Of a stretch of DNA of 64,000 nt, positions 35,855 through 46,589 are shown piece after piece. A model generated the notes under the pieces. The model was not told where the DNA came from. It ran no database searches and saw only the letters and a program-made list of their open reading frames with translations. Source of the stretch: Campylorhamphus procurvoides (lineage: Eukaryota; Chordata; Aves; Passeriformes; Dendrocolaptidae); NCBI GenBank assembly GCA_013396655.1, contig WBMV01002867.1, forward strand, positions 23,439-87,438, in the 5' to 3' direction. The position numbers were made by a program, and so were the translations under genes. Numbering within the stretch: the stretch's first letter is position 1; the number at the start of each line of letters is the position of its first letter.

Positions 35855-35855
35855 N
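35855..35855. other. Single-N assembly join
   Basis: A lone N between the second copy of segment A and the first copy of segment C. Confidence 0.95.
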
Positions 35856-36152
35856 CCCAGCCCTCAGCGTTCCTCTTCTTCTGCCTCAGGGATGCTGTGC
35901 CCCCTCTGGAGGAGCTGACAGACCCACAGCTTCCACTCCTCCAGGCATTGGGTGCCCACCCAGCACTGGGGGATCCAAAGGCACCCCTTCATGGGATGTT
36001 CTTCATGAACACCACCATTCCCTGGCTCAGCCTGTCCCTGGCTCGGCTCCATCCCTGCACACACTCAAGGAATACCTACTTATTTCACAGGACAGCCAGG
36101 AAAGTTTCCAAGCCGGTGGCAAATCCCTCTGAACCCCACAGACAGGGCAGTG
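35856..36152. repeat. Segment C, first copy (isolated contig piece)
   Basis: A 297-base piece between two single Ns. It aligns end to end with 36296-36594, with about half a dozen substitutions and two small indels. The frame through it has no recognisable protein. It is duplicated sequence of assembly or genomic origin, not a gene. Confidence 0.88.
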
Positions 36153-36153
36153 N
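36153..36153. other. Single-N assembly join
   Basis: A lone N between the first copy of segment C and the second copy of segment B. Confidence 0.95.
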
Positions 36154-36232
36154 GTTGCTGCAGGACACCCACTCTGGAGCTACCAAGACATACCAGCTGG
36201 AAAGAAATTCTCCTGCAAACTTCAGCCTCTCT
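36154..36232. repeat. Segment B, second copy at contig start
   Basis: An exact 79-base copy of 35606-35684. From 36233 the sequence continues into unique DNA and then segment C, so this contig is the natural continuation of the one ending at 35684. Confidence 0.9.
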
Positions 36233-36295
36233 GTCCAGATGGCAAATCACTGGATGCAGCTCCTCCAGGGGTCAGGAATCCTCTGGCTGCTGCTG

Positions 36296-36594
36296 CCCAG
36301 CCCTCAGGGTTCCTCTTCTTCTGCATCAGGGGATGCTCTGCCCCCTCTGGAGGAGCTGGCAGACCCACAGCTTCCACTCCTCCAGGCATTCGGTGCCCAC
36401 CCAGCACTGGGGGATCCAAAGGCACCCCCAGCATGGGATGTTCTTCATGAACACCACCATTCCCTGGCTCAGCCTGTCCCTGGCTCGGCTCCATCCCTGC
36501 ACACACTCAAGGAATACCTACTTATTTCACAGGACAGCCAGGAAAGTTTCCAAGCCGGTGGCAAATCCCTCTGAACCCCACAGACAGGGCAGTG
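36296..36594. repeat. Segment C, second copy
   Basis: This 299-base copy of 35856-36152 lies inside a continuous contig. It is likely the reference-like copy, with the earlier piece its alternative allele or a paralogue. No coding function is recognised. Confidence 0.88.
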
Positions 36595-37155
36595 GGGACA
36601 GGAGGAGCCCTGGGGAGGGGATAACACGCACAGGGATCACCCCTGGGGAGCCACAGCTCCTGAGCCCTCCAGCCTGAAAGGGCCCTTGTTGGTCCCCCCT
36701 TGTCATCCCTTCAACTCTGTGCGCACTTTCCCTGGGATGAAAATGAAATTCCTGCCTCGGAATCGGCGCCACGGTGCCAGAACGGCAGTGACCTCTGTAA
36801 CCACACAAGATTTAGTGGTTACTTTATTTCAGCTGTAATGAGGCTTTGTAAACCACCAGAAGCCAAATGTTTTCTTCTGCCTTAACTCTTGGTGGATCGT
36901 GCGACATAAATAACAGCCCAGACGTGCTGTCTGTGCAGGACTCGGGAGTTCCCTGCCAATTGCCCGGCGTCTGAAGTGGCTGCCCGGTGGTACCCAGAGG
37001 AGGGAGGTGCTGAGTGAGAGGTTATTTGGAGAAATGAGCCCTGAACTCCTTCCAGCAGGAGCAGCCCTGGCTGGTCAGGGGCACAGGGAATGGCTCAACA
37101 CATCCAGGACAATCCCAGCACGTGTGGGAGGTCACCCGAGCCAGCCAGCATCGAG
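36595..37155. other. Unique non-coding stretch
   Basis: No gene is recognised. The part at 36780-36920 is A+T-richer and repeat-free. Confidence 0.45.
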
Positions 37156-37535
37156 TCTTGATATCATGGAATGCTGGAATGGTTTGGGTTGGGAGGGTCA
37201 TTAAAGCTCAGCTTGTTTCCAACCCCCTGCCATGGGCAGGGACCCCTCCCACCAGCCCAGGTTGCTCAGAGCTCCATCCAACCTGGCCTTGGACACTCCC
37301 AGGGATCCAGGGGCAGCCACAGCTTCTCTGGGCACCCTGTGCCAGGGCCTGCCCACCCTCCCAGGGATCAATTCCTCCCCAATATCCCATCTAACCCTGC
37401 CCTCTGGCAGTGGGAAGCCACTTCCCCTTGTCCTCTCACTCCAGGTCCTTGTCCCAAGTCGCTCTCCAGCTCTCTTGGAACCCCTTCAGGCACTGGAATT
37501 TTCTCTAAGGTCTCTCATATCTGTCAGGAGAAGGG
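37156..37535 (-). repeat. CR1 LINE 3' end, long antisense copy
   Basis: The plus strand starts at the CR1 3' terminus ('gatatcatggaatgctgg', 'aatggtttgggttgggaggg'). It continues through 'ctgccatgggcagggacccc', 'cacagcttctctgggcaccc', 'caatatcccatctaaccctg' and 'ccccttgtcctctcactcc' to 'aaccccttcaggcactgg'. It is a nearly complete 3' UTR plus ORF2 C-terminus remnant. Confidence 0.92.
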
Positions 37536-37554
37536 TGTGCTCACCCTTTTGATT

Positions 37555-37680
37555 TTCAGAGAATCCCCAAATTGTTGGAAAAGCCCTCTGAGACGATCAA
37601 GTTCAACCCATATTTCTGTACAAGCTGCATCTGCAGAGGAGCCCTTTCCCATTAAAAATTGGTCCTGGCCTGAGTCTGAC
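37555..37680 (-). repeat. Possible second, older CR1-like fragment
   Basis: 'gttggaaaagccctctgaga' and 'cgatcaagttcaaccc' echo the reverse complement of an older CR1 3' end ('ttggaaaagacctctaagat', 'catcaagtccaacc'). The downstream match is weak. It may be a separate old insertion next to the 37.2-kb copy. Confidence 0.45.
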
Positions 37681-38679
37681 ACTTAATGAGACCTTCCCCA
37701 GCACCAAAGACAGACACTGACTGATAAACTTCTTCATCCTCTGCTGCCAATAAAAGTAAATTTTCAAAATCTGAGGTTTGTGCTTTGGAACAATTGTCCA
37801 CAGTTCTTCACTTCCCTGCCAGGCAGCTGTGGGGGCAGCTGGAGGTGGGTTGTTCTGGGGTTTGGTGGCAAGGCTGCAGAGTGGCACTGGTGATGCCACC
37901 CCGGTGCCACCGTGCCAGCAGCAGAGCCCCGCTGGGCTCAACCGGGGCAACCCAATTAATTTGGAGCAACTGGAAACATCTTTCTGCAGGTTTAATTTGC
38001 TGCATGACCGAGTATGATTTCACGTGGGAGAGGGCAGGGCCCTGGGCAGGGGCACGGAAATGAGGGCTCCTTCCCAGGTCCCTTCCTCACCCATTCCATC
38101 CTGGAGTGCTGAGATCCACGTGGCACCAGGTGCCCATCCCTGCTGCTGGTGCCAGCAAAGCCCTGTGCCCCCAGCACAGCTAATGCTGCCAAGGGAGCTG
38201 GCTCTGCTCAGAGCCCAAATCCTAAATCCAAGGCAGTTTAACCCCATACACAGAGACTCCTGAAGGTTTGGGAATTCCCAAGCTGTTTATCCGTGAAAGC
38301 AAAGCAGCAGAGCCCACGTGCTGCATCCAAAGGGAAGGGCATAACCTCTCCCTGCTGGGAGCAGAGAGGCTGCTCGGCACGTAGAGCTGCCGGCCCCACA
38401 GAAACCAAAATCTTCTGGTAGCCCGAGCCCAGATGGGGATCAGCCCCCTGGGCTGCAGATACCAGCAGTCTGCACAGGGTGAACTCCAAGGCAGCACTGC
38501 TGGTTCAACCCTGAGTAAATAACAACAAGGCAGCTTAGGGAAGATGAAGAATTTCCATGAAATTCACCTCGTGGGTATTTTGGCCCAGCCCTTTGCCCGA
38601 GCAGCAAACTGTGGCTGAGCGAGGGGCTGCTTTCAAAGCCTTGGAGGGATTCACCACATTTTTCCAAGCACCCCAGGTC
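37681..38679. other. Unique non-coding stretch
   Basis: No gene or recognised repeat is seen. Confidence 0.45.
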
Positions 38680-39080
38680 TTTGTTTGCTTTCTGCTGAAC
38701 TAATCCAGCTTGATACTCTCGTTTTTGTTACAGCCGTGACCTTTTCCATTCTGATTCACGTCTATAACCATTTTGGCATCTGTCGAGCTTTTTGCTGTAA
38801 CAATAATCCTGTTGGTAAGTTCCACAGAGTTTATAACCTCTTGTGCTGCAGCAGTTTTATTTAAATAGATAAAGTCAGATTCTCACCTGCGCTAAGTTGG
38901 AGTGAAGTCAACTTATGCCATCAAAAGAGCTGGCCCGAAGTCTTAATTTCATCAAACACCTCTTTGATCTTCTTTTGGAAGAAAGGGAAAATAAAGCACT
39001 TTATAACTGGAGGGGGTTATGCCACGTATTTTATCTCCTGCCTCTAAATCATTCCAAGAGGAACTGTCCCTGTTACCTGC
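38680..39080. promoter_or_regulatory. Candidate conserved non-coding element
   Basis: About 400 bases of A+T-balanced, repeat-free sequence that looks unlike its surroundings: 'ctcgtttttgttacagccgt', 'gctgtaacaataatcctg', 'gttttatttaaatagataa', 'cttatgccatcaaaagagc'. It has no simple-sequence bias and no CR1 similarity. A short acceptor-like 'gtttttgttacag' precedes a ~60-base open stretch, so a small exon cannot be excluded, but I recognise no product. Confidence 0.3.
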
Positions 39081-40557
39081 TCCTGCCTAGAGACTCCCAC
39101 CACTGACTCTCTGGTCTGTGCTGACCCTCAGGAAGGTCAGGGGATCACCTTTTCAGCTTGACCTGCAGGACAGAGCTCCTGGTGGGCTCTCCCCTGCAAA
39201 CAGGGTTTAGGAAAGGCAGCAATTCATTCCACACCTGCAGGCTGCTCTGGCCTCTGTCGGGTGCAGATTCGGCTCTACGTGGACAAGGCTTTATCTAATC
39301 TCCCCACTCTCAGGTTAAGGAAGGACCTTACCCTGTCATTTGCTCTTGCTACCAGGAAGAAACATCTTCTCTGCATCTCTGGTGGTTCCCACGTGACACC
39401 AAACAAAGGCTCCCCTGTGCTAACCCTGCACGATCTCCTGCTCACCTTCCTCTTCAGTCCCTCCCGTGACCTCCCCGTGTTCCCTACAAGAACCAGCTCT
39501 TGGCCCATCGAGCAGCCCCTTCCTGTCCATGTTCCCACTGTAATTTCTCTGGGATATGGCCTTTGGGTTGAAGAGGAACCTGGGGAGGCTTCTGGAGAAG
39601 CACCTTATGAGAAGACAATTTTCCAGTTGGACTCCTGGCCCTTTCCTGAGGTGTAAGATCAGCCTGAGCTACTAAAAGGGCCTGAAAGCTCAAACTAGGT
39701 CAATGTGCAGTGATTGCATCGTTGGATGGCTGCCTTGGTGCTGTGTCTCTCACCAAGGACAAAGGCACATTGCCTCGGCAGACCTTGAGCTGTCATCTAA
39801 AGCTGATCATTTCCTACCTGCCCCAGCCTGGCTTGGATGGGAAACCCCAGAGAGTGCTGGATGCAGAAGCTGCCTACTCAATGAAACAGCTGATGCTGGA
39901 GCTGCAGGAATTCCCATGCTGGGCTTAGAGGGAGGAATTTAATCAAGTTGGGTCTCCCTCATCTTCAGGAGCCACTCAGGCCAGCTGCTGGAGAGGAACA
40001 TCAAAGAGGCAGCCACGGGCCAACGTGCCTGAGTTGTCCTTCCCCCTGTTAATGAGAGCTTTGCAGAGCACTGAAGCGTGAGAACTGATAACCTTTCCCA
40101 GCTTCTGGGTTCCTCCTAAGGCTCTGCAGCTCAGGGTGGTGGTGTCTCACCACTGTTCCTCCTCCCTCCTGGAGGCCTCCAGCCCATCCCTGCATCACCT
40201 GCCATGGCACACGGCCCCAGAGAGTCCAATGGAAACCCTGGAAGATTAAAACATCCCCATAAACAGAAGAAGGGTTATAAAAGTTGTGTTTCCAGCCCTT
40301 CACTCTCCCTGGGTGCCTTTGAGTCGTGCTCTCAATGGCAAGGCTGAAACCAGAGCTTTCAGCTCAGCGTCTGTCTGAGGCCCTCTCAGCACTGGGGACA
40401 GGACACTGGGGACAGGGCACTGGGTCCTCTTCTGCTGCTACAGAGCTGTTCTTTTCCACTGACTTTGATGGAGCTCTGACTTTTTGGGGCAGAGCAGGAG
40501 TGGATTTATTCATGGTGTGCCAGACCATTGCCAGGAGTTCACCTGGTGGAGCAGGGG
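39081..40557. other. Unique non-coding stretch
   Basis: No gene or recognised repeat is seen. The frame at 39261-39656 (+) resembles no known protein. Confidence 0.45.
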
Positions 40558-41577
40558 CTGTGACAGTGGTGACACAGACGTGGCTGTGACAGTGGGGACA
40601 CAGACGTGGCCATGACAATGATGACACAGACGTGGCCATGAAAATGGTGACACAGATGTGGCTGTGACAATGGGGACACAGACGTGGCTGTGACAACAGG
40701 GACACAGACATGGCTGTGACAACAGGGACACAGACGTGGCTATGACAATGATGACACAGATGGGGCTGTGACAACAGGGACACAGACGTGGCTGTGACAG
40801 TGGGGACACAGACGTGGATGTGACAATGGTGACACAGATGTATCTGTGACAGTGGGGACACAGATGTGGCCGAGACAATGGGGACACAGACGTGGTCATG
40901 ACAATGATGACACAGATGGGGCTGTGACAACAGGGACACAGACATGGCTGTGACAACAGGGACACAGACGTGGCCATGACAATGATGACACAGACGTGGC
41001 CATGAAAATGGTGACACAGATGTGGCTGTGACAATGGGGACACAGACGTGGCTGTGGCAATGGTGACACAGACGTAGCTGTGACAGTGGGGACACAGACA
41101 TGGCCGTGACAATGGTGACACAGACGGGGCTGTGCCGATGGTGACACAGACATGGCTGTGACAATGGTGACACAGACGTGGCCGCGAAAATGGTGACACA
41201 GACGTGGCCGCGACAATGATGACACAGATGCGGTCATGACAATGGGGACACAGACGTGGCTGTGACAATGGTAACACAGATGTAGCTGTGACAGTGGTGA
41301 CACAGACGTGGCTGTGACAATGGGGACACAGACGTCACCGTGACAATGGTGACACAGATGTGGCTGTGACAATGGGGACACAGATGTGGCCATGAAAATG
41401 GTGACACAGATGTGGATGTGACAATGATGACGCAGACATGGCTGTGACACCGACGACACAGACGTGGATGTGACAATGGTGACACAGACGTAGCTATGAC
41501 AATGGCGACACAGATGTAGCCATGACAATGGTGACACAGACGTGGCCGTGAAAATGGTGACACAGACATGGCCATGA
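40558..41577. repeat. 26-bp minisatellite, ~39 copies
   Basis: About 39 head-to-tail units of 26 bases, each built from 'tgtgacaatggtgacacag' followed by 'acgtggc'. Unit length is nearly constant; substitutions are frequent. Roughly half the units keep 'acgtgg' and many others read 'atgtgg' or 'acatgg', the two products of CpG deamination. The unit has no stop in any minus-strand frame, and 3 x 26 is a multiple of three. Minus frames of 255-279 codons therefore run through the array with a 26-residue period and no known similarity. Confidence 0.95.
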
Positions 41578-41873
41578 CCCACAGGAAGCCCCTGCTGGGC
41601 AAGGGCTGGGGGTTCCTCCCTGCCGGGGCAGGAAAAGCCCTGGCAGCCGTGCCTGAGGTCACCCTGCAGGCCGCAGGGAGAGCTCTGCCATCGGCAGCAG
41701 CCACGACAGAAGTCCCTGCCTTGTGAAGTTGTCAAACTGTAAAGTTAATGAGGTAGAAATGAGAGCTCGGTGCAGGCGTCGGGGTGTTGGAATGGCTCCC
41801 CGACGGGCTCGCCGTGCTCCGGTTGCAGGCTGTGCAAATGAAGTGACTAAGGGTCTCCTTGGAGCGTGGCCAA
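41578..41873. other. CpG-richer unique segment between arrays
   Basis: Unique sequence with raised CpG at 41770-41830 and A+T-richer words at 41720-41760. It has weak regulatory character; no gene is recognised. Confidence 0.4.
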
Positions 41874-43632
41874 GGCGCCACCGCTGCCGCACGGCCCCGT
41901 AAACGCCGGCGAAGGAGAACATGTGGTTTGGAGGAACGAGACAAGCAGGAAAAGCAGACAGACATTACACTGCGCCGTGTCCCGGGGAAGGGGATAAAGG
42001 CATGGAGAAACAGCCCTCCAGCGAGCAGGGGCGAGACACGGCAGGGCTGCTCGGGGTGGTGGGGATGCTGGGGGACATGAGGGTGCTGGGGGGAAAGGAT
42101 GGAAAGAAGAAGGGCTGGAAGTGGATGAAGTTAGCTGGAAGTGGATAAAGTTGGCTGGAAGTGGATAAAGTTAGCTGGAGTTGGATAAAGTTAGCTGGAG
42201 GTGGATAAAGTTAGCTGGAGGTGGATGAAGTTAGCTGGAAGTGGATAAAGTTGGCTGGAAGTGGATAAAATTGGCTGGAAGTGGATATAAAGTTAGCTGG
42301 AAGTGGATATAAAGTTAGCTGGAAGTGGATAAAATTAGTTGGAGTTGAGGTCTGCTATAGCAGTGGGGAGGGACAGGTTAATGAAGACACAGCTGGCACT
42401 TCACCAGGAGGAACCACCTGGTGAAGAGGTGAAGGAAGACCTTGCCGTGGTGCTGGTGAGGGGGTGTCTCCCCAGAGAGGCTCCCAGTAAGCAGAGCTGT
42501 GTTTCCAGAGGGCAGGGGGAGTGACAGCAAACAAACCCCCAGACTCCTGTGCCGTGGGAAGGTGAGGGATGAATTGAGACATCTGCAAACAGCCCCTGCT
42601 GGCTGAGGAACTCGGGTATCCTTCTGGGAGCCTCGCTGGCTGACCCACAACGCTGTGCTGAAGTGTAGGAAGGATATTAATTGTCGAGAGCAAGAGCAGA
42701 GCCAACCCCTGCGAGACACCCCTGTCTGAGCCTTGTGACTGGGAGATTTGGTTTCTCGAAATCCCACTGAGTTTGCCTGGAGAAAGGGGTCATGGTCCTG
42801 AACAAATTATGTCAGCTCTCCCCAAGAAAAAAAAACCTGAGGGAAGAGCAAACTCTGCAAATTTTGGATCCTTTTCTTTTTAATTGAGGGAAACCTGGAG
42901 CTGGAGCTTTAGAGCAGCTTGGAGCCCCAGCATAACCAGGAAGTTTGAGGTGTGCTGGTGATGTCCAGGAGCTCAGTAAAATGCCCTCCTCTTGAAAAGA
43001 ATGATTTCAGATAAGTCCTGCCCTGCTACTGAAGAGATGAGGGGCCTTGATACGACACTGAGCCTTAAGGAACAACTTTTATCTGAGGTTACAAGCACAT
43101 TCAGAGGGATGTGAAAGTGGCAACAAGGACTGAAACAAGGCTTTTGCTGCTATTAAGATCACAGGAGTGATCTAGTTATGTTTAACAGAGGACTTGGAGC
43201 ACAGGAACTGATCCCTGTCATCCTTGAGAGCAGCCAGTGCAGCAAACCCAGAGCATCACTGATGTGCTGACGGTGTGAGACAGCCCAGACCCTCCCTGGC
43301 CACATCTGTGCGCTCTGCCTTATCAGCACCATCAACTTTCCCATGTTTAAGGCTCGAATCCATCCCCAGGCCACGTTATTTTGTCCAAGAAGCCTCTGGT
43401 GGCCCCCTGTCCATCCCCAGGGCACAGACACACACACTTGCCCGGGGGGCTCCTCTCTCGGCACGTGCAGCCACGGGGGAAATGCAGAGATCAGTGTGAC
43501 ACCTCATTGAACACGAGCTAACATGTCTCTGCGAGTCTCCTAATGCAACCCAGTCCCTCAGAGCGTCACTTACAGCTGTTTCCCTTATTCTGGGACTTCC
43601 AAAATCGCCGCCTCCCGACTTTAGGAAATTGC
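41874..43632. repeat. Long direct duplication, copy 1
   Basis: These 1,759 bases are nearly identical to 43634-45592. Outside the internal 20-bp array I noticed only two single-base differences ('ccaccgctgcc' versus 'ccaccactgcc' near the start; 'ggtggtgggg' versus 'ggtgctgggg' about 180 bases in). Copy 1 ends exactly at the N and copy 2 starts exactly after it. The pattern fits two contigs, or two haplotypes, that overlap and were placed in tandem. I see no gene in it. Confidence 0.93.
42114..42332. repeat. 20-bp minisatellite, ~11 copies (copy 1)
   Basis: Tandem units of 'gctggaagtggataaagtta' with variants ('gaag', 'ggag', 'ttgg', and a 'gatataaag' form near the end). There are about eleven units, against about twenty-one in the matching array of copy 2. 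Confidence 0.95.
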
Positions 43633-43633
43633 N
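43633..43633. other. Single-N assembly join
   Basis: A lone N exactly at the boundary between the two copies of the 1.76/1.96-kb duplication. Confidence 0.97.
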
Positions 43634-45592
43634 GGCGCCACCACTGCCGCACGGCCCCGTAAACGCCGGCGAAGGAGAACATGTGGTTTGGAGGAACGAG
43701 ACAAGCAGGAAAAGCAGACAGACATTACACTGCGCCGTGTCCCGGGGAAGGGGATAAAGGCATGGAGAAACAGCCCTCCAGCGAGCAGGGGCGAGACACG
43801 GCAGGGCTGCTCGGGGTGCTGGGGATGCTGGGGGACATGAGGGTGCTGGGGGGAAAGGATGGAAAGAAGAAGGGCTGGAAGTGGATAAAGTTAGCTGGAA
43901 GTGGATAAAGTTGGCTGGAAGTGGATAAAGTTAGCTGGAAATGGATGAAGTTAGGTGGAAGTGGATAAAGTTAGCTGGAAGTGGATAAAGTTGGCTGGAA
44001 GTGGATAAAGTTAGCTGGAAATGGATGAAGTTAGGTGGAAGTGGATAAAGTTAGCTGGAAGTGGCTAAAGTTTGCTGGAAGTGGATGAAGTTAGCTGGAA
44101 GTGGATAAAGTTGGCTGGAAGTGGATAAAGTTAGCTGGAGTTGGATAAAGTTAGCTGGAGGTGGATAAAGTTAGCTGGAGGTGGATGAAGTTAGCTGGAA
44201 GTGGATAAAGTTGGCTGGAAGTGGATAAAATTGGCTGGAAGTGGATATAAAGTTAGCTGGAAGTGGATATAAAGTTAGCTGGAAGTGGATAAAATTAGTT
44301 GGAGTTGAGGTCTGCTATAGCAGTGGGGAGGGACAGGTTAATGAAGACACAGCTGGCACTTCACCAGGAGGAACCACCTGGTGAAGAGGTGAAGGAAGAC
44401 CTTGCCGTGGTGCTGGTGAGGGGGTGTCTCCCCAGAGAGGCTCCCAGTAAGCAGAGCTGTGTTTCCAGAGGGCAGGGGGAGTGACAGCAAACAAACCCCC
44501 AGACTCCTGTGCCGTGGGAAGGTGAGGGATGAATTGAGACATCTGCAAACAGCCCCTGCTGGCTGAGGAACTCGGGTATCCTTCTGGGAGCCTCGCTGGC
44601 TGACCCACAACGCTGTGCTGAAGTGTAGGAAGGATATTAATTGTCGAGAGCAAGAGCAGAGCCAACCCCTGCGAGACACCCCTGTCTGAGCCTTGTGACT
44701 GGGAGATTTGGTTTCTCGAAATCCCACTGAGTTTGCCTGGAGAAAGGGGTCATGGTCCTGAACAAATTATGTCAGCTCTCCCCAAGAAAAAAAAACCTGA
44801 GGGAAGAGCAAACTCTGCAAATTTTGGATCCTTTTCTTTTTAATTGAGGGAAACCTGGAGCTGGAGCTTTAGAGCAGCTTGGAGCCCCAGCATAACCAGG
44901 AAGTTTGAGGTGTGCTGGTGATGTCCAGGAGCTCAGTAAAATGCCCTCCTCTTGAAAAGAATGATTTCAGATAAGTCCTGCCCTGCTACTGAAGAGATGA
45001 GGGGCCTTGATACGACACTGAGCCTTAAGGAACAACTTTTATCTGAGGTTACAAGCACATTCAGAGGGATGTGAAAGTGGCAACAAGGACTGAAACAAGG
45101 CTTTTGCTGCTATTAAGATCACAGGAGTGATCTAGTTATGTTTAACAGAGGACTTGGAGCACAGGAACTGATCCCTGTCATCCTTGAGAGCAGCCAGTGC
45201 AGCAAACCCAGAGCATCACTGATGTGCTGACGGTGTGAGACAGCCCAGACCCTCCCTGGCCACATCTGTGCGCTCTGCCTTATCAGCACCATCAACTTTC
45301 CCATGTTTAAGGCTCGAATCCATCCCCAGGCCACGTTATTTTGTCCAAGAAGCCTCTGGTGGCCCCCTGTCCATCCCCAGGGCACAGACACACACACTTG
45401 CCCGGGGGGCTCCTCTCTCGGCACGTGCAGCCACGGGGGAAATGCAGAGATCAGTGTGACACCTCATTGAACACGAGCTAACATGTCTCTGCGAGTCTCC
45501 TAATGCAACCCAGTCCCTCAGAGCGTCACTTACAGCTGTTTCCCTTATTCTGGGACTTCCAAAATCGCCGCCTCCCGACTTTAGGAAATTGC
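43634..45592. repeat. Long direct duplication, copy 2
   Basis: 1,959 bases matching 41874-43632. The 200-base length difference lies entirely in the 20-bp array, equal to ten extra units. The sequence continues without a break into unique DNA at 45593, so this copy is the left end of its contig. Confidence 0.93.
43874..44292. repeat. 20-bp minisatellite, ~21 copies (copy 2)
   Basis: The same unit as at 42.1 kb, with ten more copies. The additional units include repeated blocks containing 'aaatggatgaagttaggtgg'. The last ~11 units match the variants of the shorter array in order, so the difference is an internal expansion or contraction. Confidence 0.95.
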
Positions 45593-46589
45593 CAAGCGGC
45601 GACGTCGGATTCCGCCGCCTTGCGCCTTCCAAGGGGCTTTGGAAAGGATCCAGGGAAGCTCTGGGAAAGCTTTAAAGTGTCTCGTTGGGAGTGGGGATGT
45701 CTGAGAGGGCTTTTTGCAAGTGTTTCAGGGTTGTGGGTCACAGAGCTGAGGAGCTGCCACTTCAGGGGAAGTTTCGAGCATCCTTGTGTTCTGTCATTGC
45801 TCCTCCACCACCGCTGATGGTTCCTCCTCTCTCAGACAGGCTCAAGCCCTGCCCTGTTTGCATTCTGGTTCTTCTCTTCACACCCTCCTCCTCTTCATTC
45901 ATTCCTCCTCTTCATTCATTCCTCCACAGAACCAATGATTTTCCAAGTTACTTCTTCATGTTTAATCACTCCTCAGAAGTCCACACTTTCCTTTCTCCCC
46001 TTCTCCCACAACACATGTTTTTCCTACAGGATCCATACCAGTGTCCAAGGGCACCCATTTCCCCCCCCTTGCCTTCCCTCAGCTTCAGCATCTGAATCCT
46101 TTCAGTACCACTTCACCTTCCCAAACAGGAATGGAGTCTTTCTTCCTGTTCTGCAAACCTCAGCTTTACGAGTCCCATCCCAGCACTGGAGCTTAGGAGC
46201 GAGTTTGGGTGTTTTTCAACACAGGTTAAACGCTGCAAGGGATCAAAGCGCTGCTTCTTCCAGCTGCCTTAACCTTTGGAAAAACAGCACAGCCCTTTCC
46301 TGCTCTTGCAGCACCCAAGACTTGTTTCTGTCATGTCCAAAGCTTGGTCTCATGCCACGTTCCCTCTTTTCCAGGCCGAAATCCCCATTTACCCAAAGAT
46401 GCAAACGAGGCCCGGTTTGCATCACCTTCAACCTCTCCCATGCCTGTATTTTTCCTCTCCTCTGGGCTGAGGCAGCAGGAGAAGCTTGAGCTGCCTCTGT
46501 GCTCCTTGGCTGCCCTGGCTGGACACTGGGCTTGCACTGCAGATGTTGCCTGAGCTCGGTGGGGAGGGACACTCGGTGGTGGCGGCGTC
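45593..46589. other. Unique non-coding stretch
   Basis: It starts with a small CpG cluster (45596-45640). A 17-base segment, 'cctcctcttcattcatt', occurs twice in tandem at about 45887-45921. The overlapping frames at 45685-46489 (+) have no recognisable product. Confidence 0.45.

Noticed and set aside
35813..36574. 253-codon frame spanning two N joins
   Set aside because: It crosses assembly joins and a duplicated segment, contains ambiguous residues, and matches no known family.
40558..41577. CRISPR-like array
   Set aside because: Units are contiguous with no unique spacers, and the genome is avian. It is a minisatellite.
40364..41735. Three overlapping 255-279-codon minus-strand frames, Cys/His/Ser-rich, resembling a repeat protein
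   Set aside because: They lie on a 26-bp tandem array whose unit has no stop in any minus-strand frame. All three frames being open, with a 26-residue period, is the expected by-product.
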